This document shows, piece by piece, positions 8,398 to 16,696 of a stretch of 64,000 bases of DNA. Source of the DNA: Mycobacterium kiyosense. GTDB lineage: Bacteria; Actinomycetota; Actinomycetes; Mycobacteriales; Mycobacteriaceae. A program made the translations under genes and the position numbers. Numbering within the stretch: the first letter of the stretch is position 1; each line of letters starts with the position of its first letter. The notes below the pieces were generated by a model, which was not told the DNA's origin, did not search any database, and saw only the letters and a list, made by a program, of their open reading frames with translations. The DNA is taken from positions 868,001 to 932,000 of the forward strand of contig AP025179.1 of the NCBI GenBank assembly GCA_021654635.1, read 5' to 3'.

Positions 8398-9237
8398 TCA
8401 GGTCGCCATCCAGGCCAGCTCGGCGGGCAGTTGCGCGCGCCAGTAGTCGACGTCGTGGCCACCGGGGGAGAAGCTGCCGGCCGGCTTCTTCTTCAGGTGG
8501 CCGGCGAACTGGCTCGAGGCGAACAAGAAGCGGTCCCCGATGCCGCAGTCGATCCGGATGGGGATCGAATTGAGCACCGGCAGCCCGAACACGGTGTTGC
8601 GGTTCCAGTCGTCGAGGCTGTCGAACGCGCCCGGCGCGCTGCCGAGGTAGGACATGTACAGCGCCGGGCTGACCGCGCAGATCCCCGCCGTGCGGGCCGG
8701 GCCGAGCCGGGCGCCCAGCAGCAGGGCGCCGTACCCGCCCATGGACCAGCCCAGGAAGCCGACTTTGGAGGTGTCCATGCCCATCGAGGTCAGCATCGGC
8801 AGCAATTCCTCGAGCACCATGGTGCCGGAGTCCTCGCCGTTGGCCCGGCGATGCCAGTAGCAGTCCGAGCCGCCGTCGACGCCGACTACGGCGAACGGCG
8901 GTTTACCCTCGGCGACCAGCTGCGCCAGCGCGTCCTCGACACCGCACTCCAGCATCATGTTGGCGTCGCGGTCCTTGCCGTGCAAAGCGATCACCGGCCG
9001 CAGCATCTTGGTCTGGCCGGGCGGCATCGCGATCACCCAGTTCGTCCTGATGCCGCCGCGGGCGGCCGACACGAACGAGCCGGTGAGCTTGGTGGGCAGC
9101 GTCTTGCCCGCGGTCGGGGGGTCGAACGGGGCCGGCGCGGCCGGGGCCCGGGGCGAATCGACCAGCGCGCCGAGCGCAAATGCACCGGCGGCACCAGCGC
9201 CCATGCGCAGCACCGAGCGGCGGGTCAGGTCGGCCAC
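8398..9237 (-). CDS. Tat-exported esterase of the mycolyltransferase/esterase D fold (Rv0519c-like)
   Basis: A 279-aa alpha/beta hydrolase. The N-terminus has a twin-arginine signal (DLTRRSVLRMGAGAAGAFALG). The nucleophile elbow is GWSMGGYGALLLG and a C-terminal GGHDVDYW supplies the likely catalytic His; no antigen-85 fibronectin loop is obvious. GTG 9237 is chosen because it sits just before the RR motif; further upstream the frame reads like non-coding sequence. It lies 31 bp downstream of, not overlapping, the fused acyltransferase on the same strand and corresponds to M. tuberculosis Rv0519c (annotated lipase/esterase). Substrate unknown. Confidence 0.85.
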   Translation of the reverse strand: MADLTRRSVLRMGAGAAGAFALGALVDSPRAPAAPAPFDPPTAGKTLPTKLTGSFVSAARGGIRTNWVIAMPPGQTKMLRPVIALHGKDRDANMMLECGVEDALAQLVAEGKPPFAVVGVDGGSDCYWHRRANGEDSGTMVLEELLPMLTSMGMDTSKVGFLGWSMGGYGALLLGARLGPARTAGICAVSPALYMSYLGSAPGAFDSLDDWNRNTVFGLPVLNSIPIRIDCGIGDRFLFASSQFAGHLKKKPAGSFSPGGHDVDYWRAQLPAELAWMAT

Positions 9238-9424
9238 GATCGTCAATACTGCCGCGCCGCAACGTTTTGACACCCGTGCCACGCCGTATTGGAAGGTACT
9301 CGTGACGGCGGCGTGATGATCGGGCCTGCTCGCCGTCACGGAGGGCGTCGTGCGGGGACCCGACTGCCCGGATTCGCACAGGTGTCCCACTCGCGATCGG
9401 TGGCGAGATGTGCTGTCGTTAGCC

Positions 9425-10783
9425 ATGCCCAGCGCACCGCAACTGCGCCAAGGACTGTCGCAGCGGCACCTGAACATGATCGCAATCGGCGGGGTGATCG
9501 GTGCCGGCTTGTTCGTCGGGTCGGGCGTGGTGATCCACAAGACCGGCCCGGCGGCGTTTCTGACCTACGCGATCTGCGGTTTGCTCATAATCCTGGTGAT
9601 GCGGATGCTCGGCGAGATGGCGGCGGCGAACCCGTCGACCGGATCGTTCGCCGATTACGCCGCAACGGCTCTCGGCGGCTGGGCGGGTTTCTCGGTGGGC
9701 TGGCTGTACTGGTACTTCTGGGTCATCGTGGTCGGCTTCGAGGCGGTCGCCGGCGGCAAGGTGCTCAACTACTGGTTCCCGGCGCCGCTGTGGCTGTCGT
9801 CGTTGTGCCTGATGTTGCTGATGACGACGACAAACCTGTTCTCGGTGTCCTCGTTCGGGGAGTTCGAATTCTGGTTCGCCGGAATCAAAGTCGCGACCAT
9901 CGTGCTCTTCTTGGGTCTGGGCACAGCGTTCGCGTTCGGCTGGCTGCCCGGCCGGCGCGGGGGATTTGCCAACCTGACGGCGCACGGCGGCTTCTTTCCG
10001 CACGGCGTCGGGGCCGTCTTCGCCGCGATCGTGGTGGTGATCTTCTCCATGGTGGGCGCCGAGGTGGTCACCATCGCCGCCGCCGAAAGCCGGGACCCCG
10101 AACGCGCGGTGGCGCGGGCGACGAACTCGGTGGTGGCGCGGATCGCGGTGTTCTTCGTCGGGTCCGTGTTCTTGCTGGTGGTGGTATTGCCCTGGAATTC
10201 AACCGAACTGGGCGCTTCGCCCTATGTCGCCGCGCTCAAGCAGATGGGCATACCGGGCGCTGATCAGGTGATGAACGCGGTGGTGCTCACCGCCGTGCTG
10301 TCCTGCTTGAACTCGGGCCTGTACACCGCCTCGCGGATGCTGTTCGTGCTCGCCGACCGGGGCCAGGCGCCGGCGCAACTGGTGCGCATCAGCGGGCGCG
10401 GGGTGCCGCACGTCGCGATCATCGGGTCGTCGGTGGTGGGTTTCGGCTGCGTGTTGATGGCATGGCTGGCGCCCGACACGGTGTTCCTGTTTCTGCTGAA
10501 CTCCTCGGGCGCCATCATCTTGTTCGTCTACCTGCTGATCGCGCTGTCGCAGCTCGTGTTGCGGCGCCACACGCCGGGCGAGAGGTTGCGGGTGAGGATG
10601 TGGTTCTTCCCGGGGTTGTCGCTGTTGACCGCTGCGGGAATCGTTGCGGTGCTGGTGCAGATGGCGTTCGACCGCGACGCGCGGTCCCAGTTGTGGCTGA
10701 GCCTGTTGTCCTGGTTGGTGGTGCTCGGGGCGTACCGCTGCCTGCCTCGCAGTCGCAAAAGCAGCCAGCCCGAGCCGAATTAG
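9425..10783 (+). CDS. gabP: Amino-acid/GABA permease (APC family)
   Basis: A 452-aa secondary transporter with about 12 hydrophobic segments. It opens with the APC signature LSQRHLNMIAIGGVIGAGLFVGS (shown here only as its start LSQRHLNMIAIGG) and carries the family glycine-rich first helix and a conserved ESRDPERA loop. Related proteins import GABA, proline or other amino acids with protons; the exact substrate cannot be read from sequence. ATG 9425 is preferred; GTG 9410 is possible. Position and length match Rv0522 (gabP). The downstream convergent gene ends 26 bp away. Rv0520-Rv0521 methyltransferase remnants of M. tuberculosis are not seen. Confidence 0.88.
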   Translation: MPSAPQLRQGLSQRHLNMIAIGGVIGAGLFVGSGVVIHKTGPAAFLTYAICGLLIILVMRMLGEMAAANPSTGSFADYAATALGGWAGFSVGWLYWYFWVIVVGFEAVAGGKVLNYWFPAPLWLSSLCLMLLMTTTNLFSVSSFGEFEFWFAGIKVATIVLFLGLGTAFAFGWLPGRRGGFANLTAHGGFFPHGVGAVFAAIVVVIFSMVGAEVVTIAAAESRDPERAVARATNSVVARIAVFFVGSVFLLVVVLPWNSTELGASPYVAALKQMGIPGADQVMNAVVLTAVLSCLNSGLYTASRMLFVLADRGQAPAQLVRISGRGVPHVAIIGSSVVGFGCVLMAWLAPDTVFLFLLNSSGAIILFVYLLIALSQLVLRRHTPGERLRVRMWFFPGLSLLTAAGIVAVLVQMAFDRDARSQLWLSLLSWLVVLGAYRCLPRSRKSSQPEPN

Positions 10784-10808
10784 GGCAGGCTCGTGCGTCT
10801 GAGTGCGG

Positions 10809-11726
10809 CTAATTCCAACCCCGCTCGATCGTTTTGACCAGCGCGGTCAGCGTCGCGTTCACCGGCGCTTCGACGCCCACCCGCGCACCCTGGCGTGGCA
10901 CCGCGCCGTTGATGACGTCGATCTCGCTGACCCGGTGTGCCTCGTGGTCCAGCAACGCCGAGGGCTTCGCGTCGGGCATTCCCGCACCGAAATTGCGAAC
11001 GTGCGCAACGGGATCCGCGACGTCGACGGCGATGCCCGACGCGCGGGCCACCGTCCACGCCTCGGTCGCGGCGGCCCGGCTGACCGGCCCCATCTCCGGG
11101 TCGTCCAGCACCTGCCCGACGGTCATGCCGGTCAGCGCGCACGGCGCGCTGTAGGCGACGTTGCAGATCAGCTTCTCCCACTGCATCGCGGCGATGTCGG
11201 TAACCGCGGCGGCGTCGAAACCGGCCTCGGCCCACACCCGGGCAACCGACGCGACCCGTTCGTAGGGTAGCGCAGAGTAGGCGCCAAAACGCATGGCGCG
11301 CATGGCATTGTGGTGCACATGCCCGGGCGCCAGCCGGGCCGCGCCGAAGCCGCTGGCGATCCCGACGGCCACCCGGTGCGCGCCGACGACCCCGGCGACG
11401 ACGTCGGCCGAGCCCAGCCCGTTCTGGATGGTCAACACCGGCGTATCGTCGCCCAACATCGAAAGTGCCTGCTGCGCACCGGCTTCCACGTCGGCGGCTT
11501 TGACCGCCAACACCACCAGGTCCATTACTTCGGCGGGCGACGCGGTGCCGGCCCGCACCCGCACCGTCTCGTCGTAGCCGGGGCCGCTGACCCGCAGCCC
11601 GTGCTGCGCAATGGTGTCGATTCCGGCCTGGTAGCGGTCCACCACCGTCACCTCGTTACCGGCCAGCGCCAACCTCGCGGCATACACCGAACCCATTGCG
11701 CCACAGCCGATTATCCCGATCTTCAT
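10809..11726 (-). CDS. Ketopantoate reductase-family (PanE/ApbA-like) oxidoreductase
   Basis: A 305-aa NAD(P)H-dependent 2-oxoacid reductase. The Rossmann motif GCGAMGS is at residues 7-13, and the family catalytic Lys lies in MQWEKLICNVAY. The length is typical. Ketopantoate reductases make pantoate for CoA, but many family members reduce other branched 2-oxoacids. It lies 7 bp downstream of a tartrate-dehydratase-like gene, so a product such as an oxaloacetate-type keto acid is a reasonable alternative substrate. Last gene of a three-gene minus-strand unit (13289 to 10809) absent from this position in M. tuberculosis. Confidence 0.85.
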   Translation of the reverse strand: MKIGIIGCGAMGSVYAARLALAGNEVTVVDRYQAGIDTIAQHGLRVSGPGYDETVRVRAGTASPAEVMDLVVLAVKAADVEAGAQQALSMLGDDTPVLTIQNGLGSADVVAGVVGAHRVAVGIASGFGAARLAPGHVHHNAMRAMRFGAYSALPYERVASVARVWAEAGFDAAAVTDIAAMQWEKLICNVAYSAPCALTGMTVGQVLDDPEMGPVSRAAATEAWTVARASGIAVDVADPVAHVRNFGAGMPDAKPSALLDHEAHRVSEIDVINGAVPRQGARVGVEAPVNATLTALVKTIERGWN

Positions 11727-11733
11727 GAGTCTC

Positions 11734-12897
11734 CTAACCCGTCAACTCGGCGATGATCTCAGCCAGGCCGGGCTTCTGTTCCAGGCCGAAGCCCGGCGCG
11801 TCCGTCGGGGTGATCCGGCCGTCGCGCAGCTCGCAGCCCGGCGAGTAGCCGCCGAACGGCTGGAACACGCCCGGGTATGACTCGCAGCCGCCCAGGCCCA
11901 ACCCGGCCGCGATGTGCAGGTTGATCAGGTGCCCGCCGTGCGGGAACGCGAACCGGCGATCGAAACCGTGCCCCTCGAGCACCTCCAGCATGCGGGCGTA
12001 CTCGCCGAGCCCGTAGCTCAACCCGGCGTCCATCTGGAAGACGTCGCGCCCCGGGCGCATACCGCCGTAGCGCACCAGGTTGAGCACGTCGGGCACCGAG
12101 AACAAGTTCTCCCCGGTGGCCACCGAGCCGTCGTAACAGTCGGTCACGGCGTGATTCAGCTCGAAATCCAGCGGATCGCCGGGCTCCTCGAACCAGCGCA
12201 AGCCGTAGGGTGCCAGCGCGGCCGCCCACTGCGTCGCCGCTGCGCGGGAAAACCGGCCGTTGGCGTCCACGGCCACCCGCGCGGCCTCGCCGACCACGTC
12301 GACGACGGTCTCGACCCGGGCCAGATCCTCGGCCAGCGGCGCCCCGCCGATTTTCATCTTGACCGCGTCATAACCCAGGTCCAGGTAGCCGCGCATCTCC
12401 GCGCGCAGCCCGTCCCGGCCGCAGCGGCCGGTATCGGGGTGGTAGTAGCCGCCCGCGGCGTAGACGGGTACCGAGGCCGCCGGCTCGGTACCGAAGTGGC
12501 GCGCGATGGTGGCGTAGGCAGGCTCGTCGTCCAGTTTGGCGAGCAGGTCCCAGCAGGCCAGCTCCAGCGCCGCTGCCGCGGCGGCCCGGTCACCGTGGCC
12601 GCCGGGTTTCTCATTGCGCAGGGCGCACGCCAGCACCGCGGTTGGGCTGAGCCTGCCCGCGTCATCGAGCAGCGAACCCGGTTCCGCGGCCAGCACCCGC
12701 GGAATCATCCGGTCCCGCAGGATCCCGCTCTGCGCGAACCGGCCGATCGAGTCGAAAGCGACGCCCACCACCTGCCGGCCATCCCGGACGGCGACGAGTG
12801 CGACCAGCGAAACGGTGTGGCCGGAGAAGTCGACGACCGCGTTGGCCGCGCTGCCCTGCAGCCCGACCGCCCGCTCGCGGATGGCAGTGAGTTGCAT
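11734..12897 (-). CDS. Enolase-superfamily acid-sugar dehydratase, D-tartrate-dehydratase-like
   Basis: A 387-aa member of the mandelate racemase/muconate-lactonizing group. All superfamily residues are visible: the base pair K180-M-K182 (AVKMKIGG), metal ligands D211 (VAVDANGRF), E237 (RWFEEPG) and E263 (ATGEN), and the acid/base His in FPHGGHLINLHIA (320-323). The spacing closely follows what is known for D-tartrate dehydratase (KxK near 184, ligands near 213/239/265, His near 322), which suggests dehydration of a small hydroxy-acid to a keto acid. Start ATG 12897 overlaps the upstream stop as TGATG, so it is translationally coupled. The family is certain; the substrate is an inference. Confidence 0.85.
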   Translation of the reverse strand: MQLTAIRERAVGLQGSAANAVVDFSGHTVSLVALVAVRDGRQVVGVAFDSIGRFAQSGILRDRMIPRVLAAEPGSLLDDAGRLSPTAVLACALRNEKPGGHGDRAAAAAALELACWDLLAKLDDEPAYATIARHFGTEPAASVPVYAAGGYYHPDTGRCGRDGLRAEMRGYLDLGYDAVKMKIGGAPLAEDLARVETVVDVVGEAARVAVDANGRFSRAAATQWAAALAPYGLRWFEEPGDPLDFELNHAVTDCYDGSVATGENLFSVPDVLNLVRYGGMRPGRDVFQMDAGLSYGLGEYARMLEVLEGHGFDRRFAFPHGGHLINLHIAAGLGLGGCESYPGVFQPFGGYSPGCELRDGRITPTDAPGFGLEQKPGLAEIIAELTG

Positions 12898-13289
12898 CAC
12901 CCGCCGATGGTCAGCAGGACCGCCTGCTCGAACGGGATCCTGCCGAACGCACGCCGCGCATTGGTGACGACCTGCGCCGCCTCGGCGCGGGAGACCACCC
13001 GCGGGTCGGTGACGCGGAAATTCCGGCCTTTGCGGGTCATCCGCCCGCCGCCCGCGGCGACGAGATTCTTCAGCCAGTCCCGGTCCGGGCCGTAGCTCAA
13101 CAGGATTGCGATGCCGGGCTTCCCGTCGACGAACGTGTCGAAAGCGTTGACCGGTGTCCGATAGGGCTTGCCGGAACGTCGTCCGACGTGCTCGACGATC
13201 GCGTATCCGGGCGCCCGGCCGGCCCACAGCCGCTGGACCGGATTGGTGACGTGCCGGTTGAACCGGGCGAGCCATTGTGGGAGTTGCAT
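12897..13289 (-). CDS. DUF385/F420-type split beta-barrel protein (Rv0523c-like)
   Basis: A 130-aa protein of the deazaflavin (F420)-dependent nitroreductase-like family. It starts [18 protein letters not shown] and has the family core [14 protein letters not shown], then [16 protein letters not shown]. Similar proteins bind F420 or related flavins; the reaction is unknown. Position corresponds to Rv0523c next to hemL. Here, unlike in M. tuberculosis, the stop overlaps the start of the enolase-superfamily gene, so it leads a three-gene operon. The shared upstream region with hemL is only 58 bp, implying back-to-back promoters. Confidence 0.85.
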   Translation of the reverse strand: MQLPQWLARFNRHVTNPVQRLWAGRAPGYAIVEHVGRRSGKPYRTPVNAFDTFVDGKPGIAILLSYGPDRDWLKNLVAAGGGRMTRKGRNFRVTDPRVVSRAEAAQVVTNARRAFGRIPFEQAVLLTIGG

Positions 13290-13347
13290 ACGCCAACTCT
13301 TACACCCTGTAGTTGAAGCGACCGCAGCGGCTGGGACACTGGTCGGC

Positions 13348-14676
13348 ATGGGTAGTACCGACCAAACGACCGCACGGGTGGCGGCGTCCGCGAAGCTGTT
13401 CGCGGACGCCTGCGCTGTCATCCCCGGCGGCGTGAACTCCCCGGTGCGGGCGTTCAGCGCGGTGGGCGGCACCCCACGGTTCATCACCGGGGCCCACGGC
13501 TGCCGGCTCACCGACGCCGACGGCAACAGCTACGTCGACCTGGTCTGCTCGTGGGGCCCGATGATCCTGGGCCACGCGCATCCCGCCGTCGTCGACGCGG
13601 TGGTCAAGGCCGCCGCCGACGGGCTGTCCTTCGGGGCTCCCACGCCCGCTGAGACCGAGTTGGCCAGCGAGATCGTCGGCCGGGTGGCACCGGTGCAACG
13701 GCTGCGCTTCGTCAACTCCGGTACCGAGGCCACCATGAGCGCGATCCGGCTGGCCCGCGGATTCACCGGACGGCCCAAGATCGTCAAGTTCGCCGGCTGC
13801 TACCACGGGCACGCCGACGCGTTGCTGGCCGACGCCGGTTCGGGCGTGGCCACGCTGGGCCTGCCGTCGTCTCCGGGAGTCACCGGCGCGGCCGCGGCCG
13901 ACACAATCGTGTTGCCGTACAACGACATCGATGCGGTCAGAGCGCTCTTCGCCGAGCACGGCGAGCAGATCGCCGCGGTGATCACCGAGGCCAGCCCCGG
14001 CAACATGGGCGTCGTGCCGCCGGCGCCCGGCTTCAACGCCGCACTGCGCGCGGTCACCGCCGAACACGGGGCGCTGCTGATCCTCGACGAGGTGATGACG
14101 GGCTTCCGGGTCAGCCGAAGTGGTTGGTACGGAGTCGATCCCGTCGATGCCGACCTGTTCACTTTCGGCAAGGTGATGAGCGGCGGGCTGCCGGCCGCGG
14201 CGTTCGGCGGCCGGGTCGAGGTGATGGAACGGCTGGCGCCGCTGGGGCCGGTGTATCAAGCCGGCACCCTGTCGGGCAACCCGGTAGCCATGGCCGCCGG
14301 GCTGGCCACGTTGCGGGCCGCCGACGGCGCGGTGTACACCGCGCTGGACGCCAACGCCGACCGGCTGGCCACGTTGTTCACCGAAGCTCTCACCGAAGCC
14401 GGTGTGCCACACCAGATTCCGCGAGCAGGAAACATGTTGAGCGTATTCTTCACCGACACGCCGGTGACGAATTTCGCCGCCGCGCGCGCCAGCCAGACCT
14501 GGCGCTACCCTCCGTTCTTCCACTCCCTGCTCGAGGCGGGCGTCTACCCGCCGTGCAGCGCCTTCGAGGCCTGGTTCGTCTCGGCGGCACTCGACGACAC
14601 CGCATTCGGTCAGATCGCCGATGCGCTACCGGCCGCGGCCCGAGCGGCGGCCGCGGCGCAGGAGGACACACCCTGA
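13348..14676 (+). CDS. hemL: Glutamate-1-semialdehyde 2,1-aminomutase
   Basis: A 442-aa PLP enzyme converting glutamate-1-semialdehyde to 5-aminolevulinate in the C5 haem pathway, cytoplasmic. Signatures are [16 protein letters not shown] near the start, [16 protein letters not shown] for phosphate binding, and the Schiff-base Lys in [19 protein letters not shown] 13348 gives MGSTDQTT, as I recall for Rv0524. The stop overlaps the next start (TGATG), and the whole run to ccsA is one tightly coupled transcription unit. An ACACCCTGTAGT sequence 35 bp upstream also occurs in front of menD. Confidence 0.97.
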   Translation: MGSTDQTTARVAASAKLFADACAVIPGGVNSPVRAFSAVGGTPRFITGAHGCRLTDADGNSYVDLVCSWGPMILGHAHPAVVDAVVKAAADGLSFGAPTPAETELASEIVGRVAPVQRLRFVNSGTEATMSAIRLARGFTGRPKIVKFAGCYHGHADALLADAGSGVATLGLPSSPGVTGAAAADTIVLPYNDIDAVRALFAEHGEQIAAVITEASPGNMGVVPPAPGFNAALRAVTAEHGALLILDEVMTGFRVSRSGWYGVDPVDADLFTFGKVMSGGLPAAAFGGRVEVMERLAPLGPVYQAGTLSGNPVAMAAGLATLRAADGAVYTALDANADRLATLFTEALTEAGVPHQIPRAGNMLSVFFTDTPVTNFAAARASQTWRYPPFFHSLLEAGVYPPCSAFEAWFVSAALDDTAFGQIADALPAAARAAAAAQEDTP

Positions 14677-15284
14677 TGGCCGAGACGACCCGGGTCCATG
14701 TGGTGCGCCACGGCGAGGTGCACAACCCCACCGGAATCCTGTACGGCCGGATACCCGGCTTCCGCCTGTCGGACACCGGCGTCGCCCAGGCCGCCGCGGT
14801 CGCCGACTACCTGGCCGACCGGGACATCGTCGCGGTGATCGCCTCGCCGCTGCAGCGGGCGCAGGAGACCGCCGCGCCCATCGCCGCCCGGCACAACCTG
14901 ACCGTGGACACCGACCCCGACCTCATCGAATCGGCGAACTTCTTCGAGGGCAAGCGCATGGGCCCGGGGGACGGTGCCTGGCGCAACCCGCGGTTCTGGT
15001 GGCAGCTGCGCAACCCGTTCCGGCCGTCCTGGGGCGAGCCGTACGCCGAGATCGCCGCCCGAATGGCCACCGCGGCCGGCAAGGCGCGGGCGCTCAGCGC
15101 CGGCCACGAGGCGGTGTGCGTCAGCCACCAGCTCCCGGTGTGGACGCTGCGTATGCACGTCAGCGGTAACCGGCTCTGGCACGACCCGCGCCGTCGGCAA
15201 TGTGCACTGGCGTCGGTGACGACGCTGGTCTACGAGGGTGACCGGCTCGCGGACGTGGAGTACGCCGAACCGGCGGCCACGTGA
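14676..15284 (+). CDS. Histidine phosphatase / phosphoglycerate mutase family protein (Rv0525-like)
   Basis: A 202-aa branch-1 histidine phosphatase. The catalytic phosphohistidine motif VVRHGEVHNP is at residues 9-18, and ASPLQRAQETA is the second family signature; a later SHQLP gives the second His. Such proteins dephosphorylate small molecules; the substrate is not identifiable. It starts at an ATG overlapping the hemL stop and its own stop overlaps the next GTG. The fixed position between hemL and cytochrome c maturation genes in mycobacteria hints at a haem-related role, which is inference only. Same length as Rv0525. Confidence 0.92.
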   Translation: MAETTRVHVVRHGEVHNPTGILYGRIPGFRLSDTGVAQAAAVADYLADRDIVAVIASPLQRAQETAAPIAARHNLTVDTDPDLIESANFFEGKRMGPGDGAWRNPRFWWQLRNPFRPSWGEPYAEIAARMATAAGKARALSAGHEAVCVSHQLPVWTLRMHVSGNRLWHDPRRRQCALASVTTLVYEGDRLADVEYAEPAAT

Positions 15285-15886
15285 GAAGCGTGCTGGTCGC
15301 CGCAACCCTGCTGGCGGTGTTGCTGAGCGGCTGTTCCACCGGCCGCGACGCGGTTGCGCAGGGCGGCACGTTCGAATTCGTCTCGCCGGGTGGCAAGACC
15401 GACATCTTCTACGACCCGCCGCAGAGCCGCGGCCGGCCCGGCCCGGTGTCCGGGCCCAGCCTCACCGACCCCAACCGCACGGTCTCCCTCGACGACTTCA
15501 CGGGCAACGTCGTCGTCATCAACGTGTGGGGTCAGTGGTGCGGCCCGTGCCGAGCCGAAATCGCGGAGTTGCAGCGGGTTTACGACGCCACCCGCGGCTC
15601 CGGGGTTTCCTTCCTGGGCATCGACGTCCGGGACAGCAACCGCGACGCGGCCCAGGATTTCGTCACCGACCGGCACGTGACCTTCCCGTCGATCTACGAC
15701 CCGCCGATGCGCACCCTGATTGCGTTCGGCGGCAAGTACCCGACCACGGTGATCCCGTCCACGCTGGTGCTGGACCGCCAGCACCGCGTCGCCGCGGTGT
15801 TCCTGCGGGAGCTGATCGCCTCGGATCTGCAGCCGGTGGTGCAACGGCTGGCCGCCGAGAGCGCCGGCCCACCGGGGCCGCAGTGA
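15281..15886 (+). CDS. ResA/CcmG-like thioredoxin lipoprotein (Rv0526-like)
   Basis: A 201-aa membrane-anchored thiol-disulfide oxidoreductase. A lipobox LLSGC lies at residues ~14-18 after a short hydrophobic signal, so the mature protein is lipid-anchored outside the membrane. The thioredoxin active site is WGQWCGPC followed by the cis-Pro loop around TTVIPSTLVLD. In cytochrome c maturation it reduces haem-binding CxxCH cysteines of apocytochrome c, using electrons delivered by CcdA, which is encoded immediately downstream with overlapping ends (GTGA). Confidence 0.93.
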   Translation: MRSVLVAATLLAVLLSGCSTGRDAVAQGGTFEFVSPGGKTDIFYDPPQSRGRPGPVSGPSLTDPNRTVSLDDFTGNVVVINVWGQWCGPCRAEIAELQRVYDATRGSGVSFLGIDVRDSNRDAAQDFVTDRHVTFPSIYDPPMRTLIAFGGKYPTTVIPSTLVLDRQHRVAAVFLRELIASDLQPVVQRLAAESAGPPGPQ

Positions 15887-16696
15887 CCGGCTTCGCGCAT
15901 CTCGCCGCCGCCGGGCCACTGGTGGTGGCTCTCGGCGTGTGCATGCTGGCCGGGCTGGTGTCGTTCGCCTCACCCTGCGTGGTGCCGCTGGTGCCGGGTT
16001 ACCTCTCCTACCTGGCGGCGGTGGTCGGCGTCGACGACCCGCAGCCTGTCCCGGGCCAAGCGGTCCAAACCGGCCAAGCCGGTCGAGCGGTCAAAGTCCC
16101 ACCCGCGGCCCGCTGGCGGGTCGGCGGATCGGCGCTGTTGTTCGTCGCCGGCTTCACCACGGTGTTCGTGCTGGGCACCGTCGTGGTGCTGGGCATGACC
16201 ACCGCGCTGATCGACAACCAGCTGCTGCTGCAGCGGGTCGGCGGTGTGCTCACCATCGTGATGGGGCTGGTGTTCGTGGGCTTGATTCCCGCCCTGCAAC
16301 GCCAGGCCCGATTCAGCCCCCGGGCAGGTGACGACGGTGGCCGGCGCCCCGCTGCTGGGCGCGGTGTTCGCCCTGGGCTGGACCCCTTGTCTGGGTCCGA
16401 CGCTGACCGGGGTGATCACCGTGGCCTCGGCCACCGACGGCGCCAGCGTGGCCCGCGGGATCGCGCTGGTGATCGCGTACTGCCTGGGTCTGGGAATTCC
16501 GTTCGTGCTGCTCGCGTTCGGGTCGGCCACCGCGGTGTCCGGTCTGGGCTGGCTGCGCCGGCACAGCCGGGCCATCCAGGTGTTCGGCGGTGTGCTGCTG
16601 ATCGCGGTCGGGGTCGCCCTGGTCACCGGGGTGTGGAACGACTTCGTGTCCTGGCTGCGCGACGCTTTCGTGTCCGACGTGCGGCTGCCGATATGA
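15883..16696 (+). pseudogene. ccdA: CcdA cytochrome c maturation protein, interrupted by one frameshift
   Basis: CcdA passes electrons across the membrane to the ResA-like thioredoxin. GTG 15883 opens a DsbD/CcdA-type multispanning protein with FASPCVVPLVPGYLSYL (first redox Cys). At about 16321-16323 one extra G shifts the frame after ARFSPR. The protein continues in the next frame as VTTVAGAPLLGAVFALGWTPCLGPTL (second redox Cys in TPCLG) to a stop overlapping resB (ATGA). Removing one base restores about 270 aa, close to Rv0527 (259). As written, translation from 15883 stays open but loses the second half. It may be a sequencing error, because the rest of the operon is intact. Confidence 0.85.

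Noticed and set aside
7146-8573. 475-aa open frame opposite the fused acyltransferase
   Set aside because: Low-complexity Gln/Arg/Gly antisense shadow of a gene with clear AT3 and SGNH motifs.
10777-10816. GAATTAG...CTAATTC inverted repeat between gabP and the reductase gene
   Set aside because: It results from both convergent genes ending in AAT TAG; arms are only seven bases with a long spacer, so I do not call a terminator.
11734-13296. A 520-aa version of the enolase-superfamily protein starting near 13296
   Set aside because: The first ~133 codons are the shifted shadow of the DUF385 gene; the conserved start is ATG 12897 at a TGATG overlap.
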